DNA from: JAGORM01 sp050255815
Lineage (GTDB): Bacteria; Patescibacteriota; Microgenomatia; Levybacterales; GWA1-39-11
Direction of reading: 5' to 3'
DNA length: 64,000 nt
Assembly: GCA_050255815.1 (NCBI GenBank)
Contig: JBLMVJ010000014.1
Coordinates: forward strand, 54,582-118,581
Made by a program: the position numbers and the translations under genes. Position 1 is the stretch's first letter, and every line of letters starts with the position of its first letter. A model generated the notes under the pieces. It was given only the letters and a program-made list of their open reading frames with translations. It searched no databases and had not been told where the DNA came from. This document shows positions 56,901-64,000 of the stretch, piece after piece.

Positions 56901-59900
56901 GGCTACATTAGTTAAAGTGCCGGTGGTGTTAATGTTGGCACCGCCTACCTGCAGAGCAGTGGTTCCGTTTATGGTATCAACAGTTAATGTGCCGGTTGTT
57001 CCGTTGTCCGTAAGGGTTAACAACGTATTAGGGGAGGCTTCAGCATCTTTAATAGTCAGTGTTCCATTATTTCCTGCAGTAGCAAGAGAGATAGATGGGG
57101 TGTTGCTGGTAAGTGCCAGAGGAGTGCCGCTGGAGAAGGTGGCAAGGCCTGATGCATTTATTGTGGTAACTCCGGCAATAGAACCGGCATTGGTAATGTT
57201 CCCGCTGTTATTATTCAATCCGCCGGTGATGGATGCGCCACCGGAGGAAACCGTCAGGAGTCCGCCTATTGTTTGCCCTACGGTAAAGTTATTATTCTGT
57301 CCTTTGTAGGCTACATTAGTTAAAGTGCCGGTGGTGTTAATGTTGGCACCGCCTACCTGCAAAGATGAGGTTGCATTAATATTTCCGGTGACAGAAAGGT
57401 CTCCGGTGGTTCCGGCATCAGTCAGGGTCAGAAGGGTATTTGCATCACCATCTTTAACCGTGAGTGTAGAGTCCACACTGGCAACTCCCAGCGTTACCAC
57501 GGGTGCAGAATTGGTAATAGCAAGCGGGGTAGCGCTGGAGAGTGTTGCAAGTCCTGAAGCATTTATTGTGGTAGCTCCGGCAATTGACCCTGCATTTGTG
57601 ATATTGCCTGAGTTGTTATTTAATCCCCCTGAAATAGACGCCCCTCCTGCTGAAACGGTTAACCCTCCGGATGAAATAGTGGTTGCGCCGCCAATGGTTT
57701 GTCCTACGGTAAAGTTATTATTCTGTCCTTTATAGGCCACATTAGTTAAAGTGCCGGTGGTGTTAATATCAGTGCCTCCCACCTGAAGCGCGCTTGTTGC
57801 ATTTACATTTGCCCCCTGTATAGTACCGCTTGCAGTGATAGTGGTTGCGCCGGCAATAGACCCGGTATTGGTAATCCCGCCGGAGTTGTTGTCAATTCCT
57901 CCGGTGATAGTTGCTCCTCCTGCTGAGATAGTTAGCCCGCCGGTTGAAATGGTTTGGCCCAGTGAGAATACATTAGCCTGGTTAAGATATGCCACATTGC
58001 TTAAAGTTCCCGCGGTGTTCAGGTTTGCTCCGTTTATTTGAAGTCCTCCTACGCCGTTTATAATTCCGGTAACGGTCAGGTTCCCTGCCGTGCCGGTGTC
58101 CTGAAGTGTCAGCAAGGTGTTTGGAGATGCCTCCGCATCTTTGATGGTAAGGGTCCCATCAACACCTGCAGTTGCCAGGGTAATGTTGGGGGCAGAGTTG
58201 GTAAGTGCCAGAGGATTTCCTCCTGATAAGGTTGCAAGCCCGGATGCATTCAGCGTAGTGACGCCGGCAATAGAACCGGCATTGGTAATATTTCCACTAT
58301 TGTTATTCAATCCTCCTGAGATGGATGCGCCGCCTGAGGAAACAGTCAAAGCGCCGCCTATGGTTTGCCCTACGGTAAAGTTGTTATTCTGTCCTTTGTA
58401 AGCAACATTTGTCAAAGTGCCGGTGGTATTAATGTTGGCGCCATTCACCTGCAGGGCAGTGGTAGCATTAATGTTCCCGGTGACTGAAAGGTTGCCGGTA
58501 GTCCCAGCATCAGTTAGCGTCATCAGGGCATTTGCATCACCATCTTTAAAAGTAAGGGTTGAATCTACCCCGGCAGCACCTACGGTAAAGGTAGAGGCAG
58601 CGTTAGTTACCGCAAGAGGAGTTGCGCCGGAAAGTGTTACCGTGTTATTTGCAGCTATGGTGGTTGCCCCGGAAATAGCACCCGCATTGGTAATGCCGCC
58701 GTTATTATTATTTAAGCCGCCTGAAATGGATGCACCGCCGGTTGAAACAGTTAATAATCCCCCAATAGTCTGTCCTACGGTGAAGTTATTATCTTGCCCT
58801 TTATAGGCAACGTTGGTAAGAGTTCCATTGGTGTTAATATTTGTCCCATTCAGTTGGAGCGTTCCGGTCGCATTTACAGTTGCACCCTGGATAGTGCCGG
58901 AGGCCGTTACAGATGTTGCACCGGAGATTGCACCGGCATTGGTAATGCCGCCGTTATTATTATCTAAACCACCGGCAATTGAGGCACCGCCCGCCGTAAT
59001 AGACAATCCGCCTGCAGAGATGGTTTGTGCAGCGGTAAAGTTATTGGTAGCGTTTTTGTACGCAACATTAGTGAGGGTTCCGGCAGTGTTAATGTTGGCG
59101 CCGCCAATTTCCAATGCTGAGGTGGCATTAATATTTGCTACCGTAAGCGTTCCGTCAGTCCCGTTATCCGTTAAGGTCAAGAGCGTGTTAGGGGAGGCTT
59201 CAGCATCTGTGATGGTAAGCGTTCCATTAGTTCCTGCTGTTGCCAGGGTTATTGCAGGGGCTGCATTAGACAGTGCCAAAGGTGTTGCGCCGGAAAGGGT
59301 AACGGTGCTGTTTGCCGCAATAGTAGTTGCGCCTGAGATTGCACCTGCGTTGGTGATAGAACCTGAGTTGTTGTTAATATTTCCGGTAACGCTCAGGCCT
59401 CCTGCAGAAATAGTTAATCCGCCTGATGAAATGGTCTGTGCAGCGGTAAAGTTATTTGAAGCATTCAGGTACGCTACATTGGACAGGGTCCCTGCCGTAT
59501 TAATGCTGGTGCCGTTCAATTGAAGGGCAGTAGTGGCATTAATATTTGCAACTGACAGGGTACCGTTTGTTCCATTATCAACTAACGTTAACAACGTATT
59601 GGCAGTAGGGGTATTGGTGTCTTTGATAGACAAGGTCCCGTTTGAATTTGCAGCCCCAAAGGTAACGGTTGGGGAAGTCGCAGACAGTGCCAAAGGTGTT
59701 GCGCCGGAAAGTGTCACCGTTCCTGATGCAGCAATAGTGGTTGCCCCGGAAATAGCGCCGGCATTCGTGATATTGCCGTTATTGTTGTTAAACCCGCCCG
59801 TGATGGACGCTCCGCCTGAGGAAACGGTGAGGGTTCCCCCAATAGTCTGCCCTACGGTGAAGTTATTGTCCTGACCTTTGTACGCAACGTTGGTAAGCGT

Positions 59901-62900
59901 CCCCGTAGTATTGATATCTGTACCGTTGTATTCCAGGGCGCTTGTTGCATTAATATTGGCAACGGCCAGGGTAGCATCTGTTCCGTTATCCGTTAAGGTC
60001 ATTAACGTATTTGGGGAAGCTTCAGCGTCCTCAACAGTTAAGACACTGTTAACTCCTGCGGTACCTAAGACTACGGTTGGGGTAGCGTTGGTTATTGCAA
60101 GAGGTGAAGCGCCGGAAAGGGTAACGGTGTTGTTTGCCGCAATAGTAGTCGCCCCGGAGATTGCCCCGGCGTTGGTAATCCCGCCGGAATTATTATTTAG
60201 ACCGCCATTAATTGAGGCTCCTCCGGAAGAAACAGTAAGTGCTCCCCCAATTGTCTGCCCTACGGTAAAGTTGTTGTTCTGGCCCTTATATGCTACGTTG
60301 GTCAGGGTTCCGGTAGTGTTGATGCTGGTTCCGTTCAGTTGGATTGCGCCGGTCCCATTCAGGGTTGCGCCCTGGATAGTACCGCTTGCAGTGATAGTAG
60401 TTGCCCCGGCAATAGAGCCGGTATTGGTAATCCCGCCACTGTTGTTATCTATGCCACCAGTTATAGATGCGCCTCCACTTGAAACAGTTAATAATCCGCC
60501 AATGGTTTGTCCTACTGAGAAGTTGTTGTTCTGGTCCTTGTATGCAACATCGGAAAGGGTTCCCGCAGTGTTGATATCAGTCCCGTTTAACTGGAGTGTT
60601 GAGCTTGCATTAATAGTATCTACCGTTAAGGTGGCAGCAGTGCCGGTATCCTGCAGGGTAAGCAAGGTGTTAGGAACACCTGCGGAGTCCTTTATAGTTA
60701 AGGTGCCATTTGCGCCGCCTGCACCCAGCGTAATAATAGGAAGCGTATTAGAGAACGCTAGTGGAGCTGCGCTTGAGAGGGTAACTGTACCGGATGCTGC
60801 TATGGTAGTTGCACCGGCTATTGCTCCGGTGTTGGTAATGCCTCCCGTGGTGTTATCTATGCCACCAGTTATAGATGCGCCTCCACCTGAAACCGTTAAT
60901 GCGCCTGCAGATGTGATGGTGCCTGTTCCGGTGGTTGAGATATTACCGGAGGTGGAGAGTACACCATTTTCATTAATAGTGAGCTTGTCTACGCCGCCTG
61001 ACTGGATAGAAAGGGCAGTGTTGGTGGCAGCATTCGTGTCATTTATGATAAATGACTTTGCAGTTCCGGCATTGGTAAGTGAGAATGAGGTTGCAACGCC
61101 AGCATCTGATGCCTGGTTATAAAGCGTGAATGCAATATTTCTGCCGGTGGTAGTAGTGATAGTGTTTCCGGCATCATATGCCTGCTGCAGTGTTTCATTA
61201 AAGGCGGATGAGGAACAGGATGAGATCTGGTTAGAGCCGTTCCTACACAGTATAGAGGTTCCTGCTGCACCCAGTGTTGGGACCTGGGTCAGGTTGGAAA
61301 GGACAATTTGCCCGGAGCCGTTTGGAGCCAGTGTGAGGTCCTCATTTGTACCGGTTGTAATGTCAGTTGAAGCTCCTGAAATAGTGACAGTTCCGCCAAC
61401 GGTTTGGCCCGTTGTAAAGTTATTATCCTGCCCTTTGTAGGCAACATTTGTTAGGGTGCCGGTGGTATTAATATCAATTCCTCCTAACTCCAGGGTAGAG
61501 GTGGCATTCAACGTTGCTCCCTGGATTGTGCCGCTTGCGGTAACGGTAGTTGCCCCGGAAATAGCACCGGTGTTAGTGATACCGCCGGAATTATTATCTA
61601 TGCCGCCGGTAATAGACGCCCCTCCTGATGAAACGGTCAGGAGTCCGCCAATTGTTTGGCCGGTTGTGAAATTATTGTTCTGTCCTTTGTATGCAACATT
61701 AGAGAGGGTGCCGGTAGTATTAATGTCTGTTCCGTTCAGCTGCAGGGCAGAGGTGGCATTTACGTTAGCAACAGCCAGGGTACCGGTAGTCCCGTTATCC
61801 GTTAAGGTCATAAGGGTGTTTGGGGCTCCTGCAGAGTCTTTAAAAGAAAGGGTGCCGTTTGCTCCTCCGGTCCCTACGGTAATAGATGGGGTAGAGCTCG
61901 TAAGGGACAGTGGCGTTGCGCTGGAAAGGGTTACGACACCGGACGCGGCTATAGTGGTTGCGCCGGCAATAGACCCGGTGTTGGTGATGCCGCCGGAATT
62001 ATTATCTATGCCGCCGGAAATAGATGCGCCGCCTGAAGAGACGGTCAGGAGTCCGCCAATGGTTTGTCCTACAGTAAAGTTGTTGTTCTGTCCTTTGTAC
62101 GCAACATTGGTCAGAGTTCCGGTGGTATTAATGCTGGCACCGTTCAGTTGGATTGCACCGGTTCCGTTCAGGGTTGCACCCTGTATGGTCCCTGAGGCAG
62201 TAATATTAGTTGCTCCGGTGATTGAACCGGTGTTAATAATGCCTCCTGAATTATTGTCAATACCGTCTGTGATATTTGCGCCTCCTGCCTGGATAGTAAG
62301 CCCTCCGGTTGAAATGGTTTGGCCGGCAGTAAAGGTATTAGAAGCATTAAGGTATGCAACATTGGTAAGCGTTCCTGCAGTGTTAATATCGGTTCCGTTT
62401 AGCTCCAGAGTAGAGGATGCATTAATAGTGCCTACGGTTAAGGTTGCTGCAGTCCCCGTATCCTGCAAGGTGAGCAGGGTATTAGGTACTCCTGCAGAAT
62501 CCTTTATAGTTAAGGTTCCGTTTGCCCCTCCGGTTCCTAAGGTGATAGCCGGAGTAGAGCTGGTAAGAGACAGTGGCGTTGCGCTGGAAAGTGTTACTAC
62601 ACCGGAAGCGTTTAGGGTAGTAACTCCTGCAACAGATCCTGCATTGGTGATACCGCCAGAGTTATTGTTTAGTCCTCCGCTGATGGATGCGCCGCCGGAG
62701 GAAACAGTGAGGGTTCCCCCAATAGTCTGCCCTACGGTAAAGTTATTGTCCTGCCCTTTGTAGGCCACATTGGTCAGGGTGCCGGTAGTGTTAATGCTGG
62801 TACCGTTCAGCTGTATGGCTGAGGTACCGTTTAGATTTGCGACTGAGAGTGTTCCGTTTGAGCCATTGTCTACCAAAGTAAGAAGTGTATTGGGAGAGGC

Positions 62901-64000
62901 TTCCGCATCTTTGATAGTAAGCGTGCCATTGTTTCCTGCTGTTGCCAGGGTGATGTTAGGCGTAGTGTTAGAAAGGACCAGCGGATTTGCGTTGGAGAAG
63001 GTATTGCTGTTGGTAAAGGAATTTGCCTGGTCCAGGTAGGCAACATTAGAAAGCGTGCCCCCTGTGTTGATATTAGCACCATTCAGTTGGATTGCGGTTG
63101 TTGCATTTACGGTTGCCCCCTGGACAGTTCCCGATGCGGTGATATTGGTTGCGCCTGCTATGGCGCCGGTATTGGTAATGCCGCCGTTGTTATTATCAAT
63201 GCCGCCTGAGATGGATGCGCCCCCGGTTGAAACCGTTAAGGTGCCGCCAATAGTCTGCCCTACGGTAAAGTTATTGTCCTGCCCTTTGTAGGCCACATTA
63301 GTTAACGTACCGGTCGTATTAATACTGGTTCCATTTAGCTGAAGCGCATTTGTCGCATTGATATTTGCAACTGACAGGGTTCCTGAAGTACCGTTGTCAA
63401 CTAACGTAAGAAGCGTATTAGGAGAGGCTTCCGCATCTTTGATAGTAAGCGTGCCATTGTTGCCTGTTGTTGCCAGGGTAAGGACCGGTGAAGCGCTGGA
63501 AAGGGTTAATGGAGCAGCGCTTGAGAGGGTTACCGTGTTATTAGCTGCTATAGTGGTTGCCCCGGAAATGGCCCCGGCGTTAGTGATGCCTCCTGAGTTG
63601 TTGTTCAGTCCGCCGGTAATAGAGGCACCGCCTGAGGAAACGGTCAACAGCCCTGCTATAGTTTGCCCTACGGTAAAGTTGTTGTTCTGGTCCTTGTATG
63701 CAACATCGGTAAGAGTCCCTGCAGTGTTAATGTCTGTCCCATTGAGTTCCAGTGTTGAAGTTGCATTGAGTATTGCACCGGAAATAGTGCCGGAAGCGGT
63801 GATATTGGTTGCACCTGAAATGGCACCTGCGTTAGTAATGCCTCCTGAGTTGTTGTTCAGCCCGCCGGTAATAGAGGCGCCGCCTGAAGAGACGGTCAAC
63901 AACCCTGCTGAAGTAATAGTTCCTGATCCGGTGGTTGAGATATTGCCTGATGTAGAGAGGGTACCGTTTTCATTAATAGTTAATTTGTCTACGCCGCCTG
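50976..64000 (-). CDS. Giant repetitive beta-strand surface/fibre protein, partial (N-terminus beyond window)
   Basis: One minus-strand frame runs from TAA at 50976 to the window edge, over 4,330 codons. It first shows an N-terminal block with 20 copies of a repeat containing the motif VAYKGQNNNFTVGQTI. This is followed by Ser/Thr/Gly-rich stretches, a fibronectin-III-like domain (YFYKITALDVQGGESTPSTE, WSAVTNATSYRIYRG) and two copies of a DYAEYFP/GEVV domain like those of phage appendage proteins. Next come a coiled coil (about 51770-52010) and a C-terminal compact domain (EDINAGDVLYVAADGIVKKAD). No LPXTG or membrane anchor is seen at the C-terminus; the export signal must lie upstream of the window. 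A surface adhesin or phage-tail-like fibre is inferred. Confidence 0.85.
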   Translation of the reverse strand, partial: GGVDKLTINENGTLSTSGNISTTGSGTITSAGLLTVSSGGASITGGLNNNSGGITNAGAISGATNITASGTISGAILNATSTLELNGTDINTAGTLTDVAYKDQNNNFTVGQTIAGLLTVSSGGASITGGLNNNSGGITNAGAISGATTIAANNTVTLSSAAPLTLSSASPVLTLATTGNNGTLTIKDAEASPNTLLTLVDNGTSGTLSVANINATNALQLNGTSINTTGTLTNVAYKGQDNNFTVGQTIGGTLTVSTGGASISGGIDNNNGGITNTGAIAGATNITASGTVQGATVNATTAIQLNGANINTGGTLSNVAYLDQANSFTNSNTFSNANPLVLSNTTPNITLATAGNNGTLTIKDAEASPNTLLTLVDNGSNGTLSVANLNGTSAIQLNGTSINTTGTLTNVAYKGQDNNFTVGQTIGGTLTVSSGGASISGGLNNNSGGITNAGSVAGVTTLNASGVVTLSSATPLSLTSSTPAITLGTGGANGTLTIKDSAGVPNTLLTLQDTGTAATLTVGTINASSTLELNGTDINTAGTLTNVAYLNASNTFTAGQTISTGGLTIQAGGANITDGIDNNSGGIINTGSITGATNITASGTIQGATLNGTGAIQLNGASINTTGTLTNVAYKGQNNNFTVGQTIGGLLTVSSGGASISGGIDNNSGGITNTGSIAGATTIAASGVVTLSSATPLSLTSSTPSITVGTGGANGTLSFKDSAGAPNTLMTLTDNGTTGTLAVANVNATSALQLNGTDINTTGTLSNVAYKGQNNNFTTGQTIGGLLTVSSGGASITGGIDNNSGGITNTGAISGATTVTASGTIQGATLNATSTLELGGIDINTTGTLTNVAYKGQDNNFTTGQTVGGTVTISGASTDITTGTNEDLTLAPNGSGQIVLSNLTQVPTLGAAGTSILCRNGSNQISSCSSSAFNETLQQAYDAGNTITTTTGRNIAFTLYNQASDAGVATSFSLTNAGTAKSFIINDTNAATNTALSIQSGGVDKLTINENGVLSTSGNISTTGTGTITSAGALTVSGGGASITGGIDNTTGGITNTGAIAGATTIAASGTVTLSSAAPLAFSNTLPIITLGAGGANGTLTIKDSAGVPNTLLTLQDTGTAATLTVDTINASSTLQLNGTDINTAGTLSDVAYKDQNNNFSVGQTIGGLLTVSSGGASITGGIDNNSGGITNTGSIAGATTITASGTIQGATLNGTGAIQLNGTSINTTGTLTNVAYKGQNNNFTVGQTIGGALTVSSGGASINGGLNNNSGGITNAGAISGATTIAANNTVTLSGASPLAITNATPTVVLGTAGVNSVLTVEDAEASPNTLMTLTDNGTDATLAVANINATSALEYNGTDINTTGTLTNVAYKGQDNNFTVGQTIGGTLTVSSGGASITGGFNNNNGNITNAGAISGATTIAASGTVTLSGATPLALSATSPTVTFGAANSNGTLSIKDTNTPTANTLLTLVDNGTNGTLSVANINATTALQLNGTSINTAGTLSNVAYLNASNNFTAAQTISSGGLTISAGGLSVTGNINNNSGSITNAGAISGATTIAANSTVTLSGATPLALSNAAPAITLATAGTNGTLTITDAEASPNTLLTLTDNGTDGTLTVANINATSALEIGGANINTAGTLTNVAYKNATNNFTAAQTISAGGLSITAGGASIAGGLDNNNGGITNAGAISGATSVTASGTIQGATVNATGTLQLNGTNINTNGTLTNVAYKGQDNNFTVGQTIGGLLTVSTGGASISGGLNNNNGGITNAGAISGATTIAANNTVTLSGATPLAVTNAASTFTVGAAGVDSTLTFKDGDANALMTLTDAGTTGNLSVTGNINATTALQVNGANINTTGTLTNVAYKGQNNNFTVGQTIGGALTVSSGGASISGGLNNNSGNITNAGSIAGVTTLNASGLATLSGGNPLALTNSAPNITLATAGVDGTLTIKDAEASPNTLLTLQDTGTAGNLTVTGIINGVGGLQINGANLNTAGTLSNVAYLNQANVFSLGQTISTGGLTISAGGATITGGIDNNSGGITNTGSIAGATTITASGTIQGANVNATSALQVGGTDINTTGTLTNVAYKGQNNNFTVGQTIGGATTISSGGLTVSAGGASISGGLNNNSGNITNAGSIAGATTINASGLATLSSATPLAITNSAPVVTLGVASVDSTLTVKDGDANTLLTLTDAGTTGDLSVTGNINATSSLQVGGANINTTGTLTNVAYKGQNNNFTVGQTIGGLLTVSSGGASITGGLNNNSGNITNAGSIAGVTTINASGLATFSSGTPLALTSNTPSISLATAGNNGTLTIKDAEASPNTLLTLTDNGTTGTLTVDTINGTTALQVGGANINTTGTLTNVAYKGQNNNFTVGQTIGGALTVSSGGASITGGLNNNSGNITNVGSLAGVTTVNASGLITLSSGTPIAFTSNTPTLSMATAGNNGTLTIQDAEAVPNTLLTLVDNGTTGTLSVDTINALTALQVGGANINTTGTLTNVAYKGQNNNFTVGQTIGGATTISSGGLTVSAGGASITGGLNNNSGNITNAGTISGATGITSSGTINFSGIAAGTATHGVCIDGSSNLVQCDGLQSAYALGNTITTTSGRDIAFTLAGSLGVSTSFSLTNAGTAPAFIINDNNGATNTSFEIQSGAVNQLTINENGVIAAVGGATPALTTLAGGSNLTVQPATNTNNTQTGGTLNLYGGTESGTGSTGGSVNIDAGNGTTGGNINIGATYVSTFNLGRSGLTTNNLGSLTSTQTLTASNGFTMTTGALSLTSTSGTINSTGLTSATMTSSGTFAINGAPVNINTSTGNTTIGNATSGSALAFNSGANASQTFTSLVTNGTGTSSAFVFNASALTSGTAMYVGSSNVTTGTLLNVDSNSITSGSELSLTQATSTFTGNLGQINLGNGSGTALNITNAGSGYSLRVNDDGTFTDSSPFMIDASGNVGIGTTAASDKLVIGAGNNYGLNMGVPGTPSFGVGGGGSLNGTYFYKITALDVQGGESTPSTESSQTVGAGSSITVSWSAVTNATSYRIYRGTSSNGENTYFTSSTNSYVDTGTGGTGGSVPTTNTAFASRFMSNGSAYIQGSLNLGYAAISSSATAARTLTIPDASGTFCISGDTCATSGIVGYLQRNLGALAPANITDDFLLGGTSTSSARFSFINNIGSGTPTFTLGINGTSNGTISLGTSGAFSNPTLSSDGAGGVTLQASGGTTTIGSGNGTINIVPSSTNPVTVSLGVSGATGDFIVQNNGTAFATFNQPGNIVFNAPSSLTTGTLLSVGKTSSSLTGALTGLSIAPAINNTNSNAVTGLNVDISTISTRGTSSIASITSSAFTGGGTGASNYGINVGAVTGTSTSTNYGVYIDDVSGGSNSYGEYINNTSDSFGQYINHTGTALSTSGNTMLSVRSSTADTSNHLVDIENTGTSANYGNTTTDSGIVKILNASTSTIGTTTTNPNVAGLFVSTADSDTLSTLIRNTAGSITMQNVGTSGAQGDPGVLTVEGNTGSSTTYNLITAYNSNTRSDAAAVFRVRADGNIYGEAAFNATGADYAEYFPSTDSSITAGEVVTADSNDPATASIKRSASAYDNKILGVISSNPAFIGNAHSESDPNAKLVSLQGQVSTSVNNENGIIHKGDYLTTSSTAGVAMKASKPGLMVGRALEDFTGTTGTISVLVSVAFADPNDALSHMILDNSGSLVSDTSLKVNGNLAATTGAFGSTGQLTIDASGSISTSASVSAQLLSVGTGTITSDTNGNVINTLAQDTNTGGDKTKFLFRNSLGTDIFALDSAGNATISGTLTTSGGTYDLAEDYPTKDPNVEAGDVVAVDPRNAGYVLKSTRASDKTVLGIYSEKPGFILSEKGNLISGDKAIPVALTGRVPVKVNLENGVIHKGDFLTASSTPGVAMKAVKPGQIVGSALEDFTSGTTGKVMAFVNVSYADPSNALSNLALDDTGKLIISDVDSNKVVLPANLAINGREMNGTLSDGLLAITHSIDSVQAQVNTLQDNVLAVAAKAETIETKVATLEQKTNANTAQIAAVEGIAKKAETNTNSFADRITSATSDIAKLNSQIQDFLSSYGSRNASSSAGLNLTPAETIMASDSASMNTTTMASTATLPASLTSADSLTIDHDLKALGNTYLGDTTVAGAITVNSELAISRNAINVAGTPVTDETAPTDGILYLQSSPLANQVNIFNGNVTISRNGTIEAKGDLKVAGNLSVSGAITISAIAGEDINAGDVLYVAADGIVKKADATDSAKTTAIGVATESAKINHTVDIAVGGKASGFKNLEAGRKYLLGPKGILTTQAPVNAVKVVPVGVAFSDTQLLIQPQNNQ
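51900..53350 (-). other. Duplicated DYAEYFP/GEVV domain pair in the giant protein
   Basis: Two related copies lie head to tail. Copy A (about 52860-53330) has DYAEYFPSTDSSITAGEVV, ILGVISSNPAFIGN and NGIIHKGDYLTTSSTAGVAM. Copy B (about 52100-52565) has YDLAEDYPTKDPNVEAGDVV, VLGIYSEKPGFILS and NGVIHKGDFLTASSTPGVAM. The motif series resembles peptidase G2-type self-cleaving domains of phage appendage proteins; self-cleavage here is not established. Confidence 0.55.
56340..64000 (-). repeat. Coding tandem repeats of 408 bp and 252 bp, nested in a 3-kb super-repeat
   Basis: Two unit lengths alternate: 136 residues (408 bp) with a TLTIKDAEASPNTLLTLVDN segment, and 84 residues (252 bp) without it. 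A perfect 408-bp period is visible at 56509, 56917 and 57325. A separator module (LTINENG...) recurs near 60970 and 63970, almost exactly 3,000 bp apart, with a third, more diverged copy near 56010. Confidence 0.85.

Noticed and set aside
55237..63291. A series of long plus-strand open frames (up to 435 codons) opposite the giant gene, spaced by 408 bp
   Set aside because: They mirror the coding repeats of the minus-strand gene and read as Pro/Val/Ala-rich strings (such as PVVLMLAPPTC). They are antisense shadows produced by repeated codon bias, without promoters or ribosome sites.
56340..64000. Regular repeats that could suggest a CRISPR or satellite array
   Set aside because: The units are 252 or 408 bp, contiguous, in frame and protein-coding; there are no short repeats with unique spacers and no cas genes.

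Overview
The window looks like a chromosomal piece from a Patescibacteria (Candidate Phyla Radiation) bacterium, most likely of a Microgenomates-like lineage. The signs are compact versions of housekeeping proteins, many short uncharacterised proteins, tight gene packing, moderate GC and UGA used as a normal stop codon (gap ends in TGA), which argues against the code-25 lineages Gracilibacteria and Absconditabacteria. The lineage is an inference. There is no rRNA, CRISPR array, insertion sequence or prophage; one tRNA (Asn, GUU) is present.

Layout. 1-1568: the rpmH-rnpA-yidC-jag cluster (minus strand, jag cut by the window edge). 1621-12231: central carbon and envelope genes: gap, a cytidylate-kinase-like gene, pgk, a class A penicillin-binding protein, then pfkB-fba-rpiB-rpe and comM. 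12301-17903: two unknown proteins, dnaG, rpoD and a pair of paralogous proteins that carry only sigma region 4 behind a shared novel N-terminal domain. 17919-23847: an EamA transporter, a secreted coiled-coil protein, tRNA-Asn, a patch of gene debris (a glycosyltransferase stub, a duplicated GH130 tail, a 24-bp direct repeat), a dihydrofolate-reductase-like protein and a GH130-GH125 pair for mannose-type sugars. 23905-35055: small stress or accessory genes, a P3A-type proton ATPase, a PurA-like protein, a phosphodiester glycosidase, a YtxH-like protein behind a structured leader, PEBP and aminoacyl-tRNA deacylase genes, and an ArsR-led cluster. 35035-39705: a complete cyoABCDE cytochrome bo3 ubiquinol oxidase operon. 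39752-43539: two large tandem GH130 proteins. 43704-50897: a membrane metallopeptidase, a Wzy/O-antigen-ligase-like TPR protein and two surface proteins. 50976-64000: a giant repetitive surface or fibre protein of more than 4,300 residues whose N-terminus lies outside the window.

How the parts may work together. GH125 and the GH130 proteins would release or phosphorolyse mannosides and feed hexose into the sugar pathway (pfkB, fba, rpiB, rpe, gap, pgk). The bo3 oxidase and the P3A ATPase both move protons outward, one using quinol and oxygen, the other ATP. The large surface proteins and the Wzy-like protein suggest investment in cell-surface structure and contact.

The most general regulatory signal is the position of the -10 box. 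For more than twenty genes that start a transcription unit, a TATAAT-like hexamer, often an extended TGnTATAAT or one paired with a TTGnnn -35 box at 17-18 bp, ends only 6-9 nt before the start codon, so the mRNAs are predicted to be leaderless or nearly so. A few genes (28706, 30917, 33619) instead have strong Shine-Dalgarno sequences, and two of these have long leaders.
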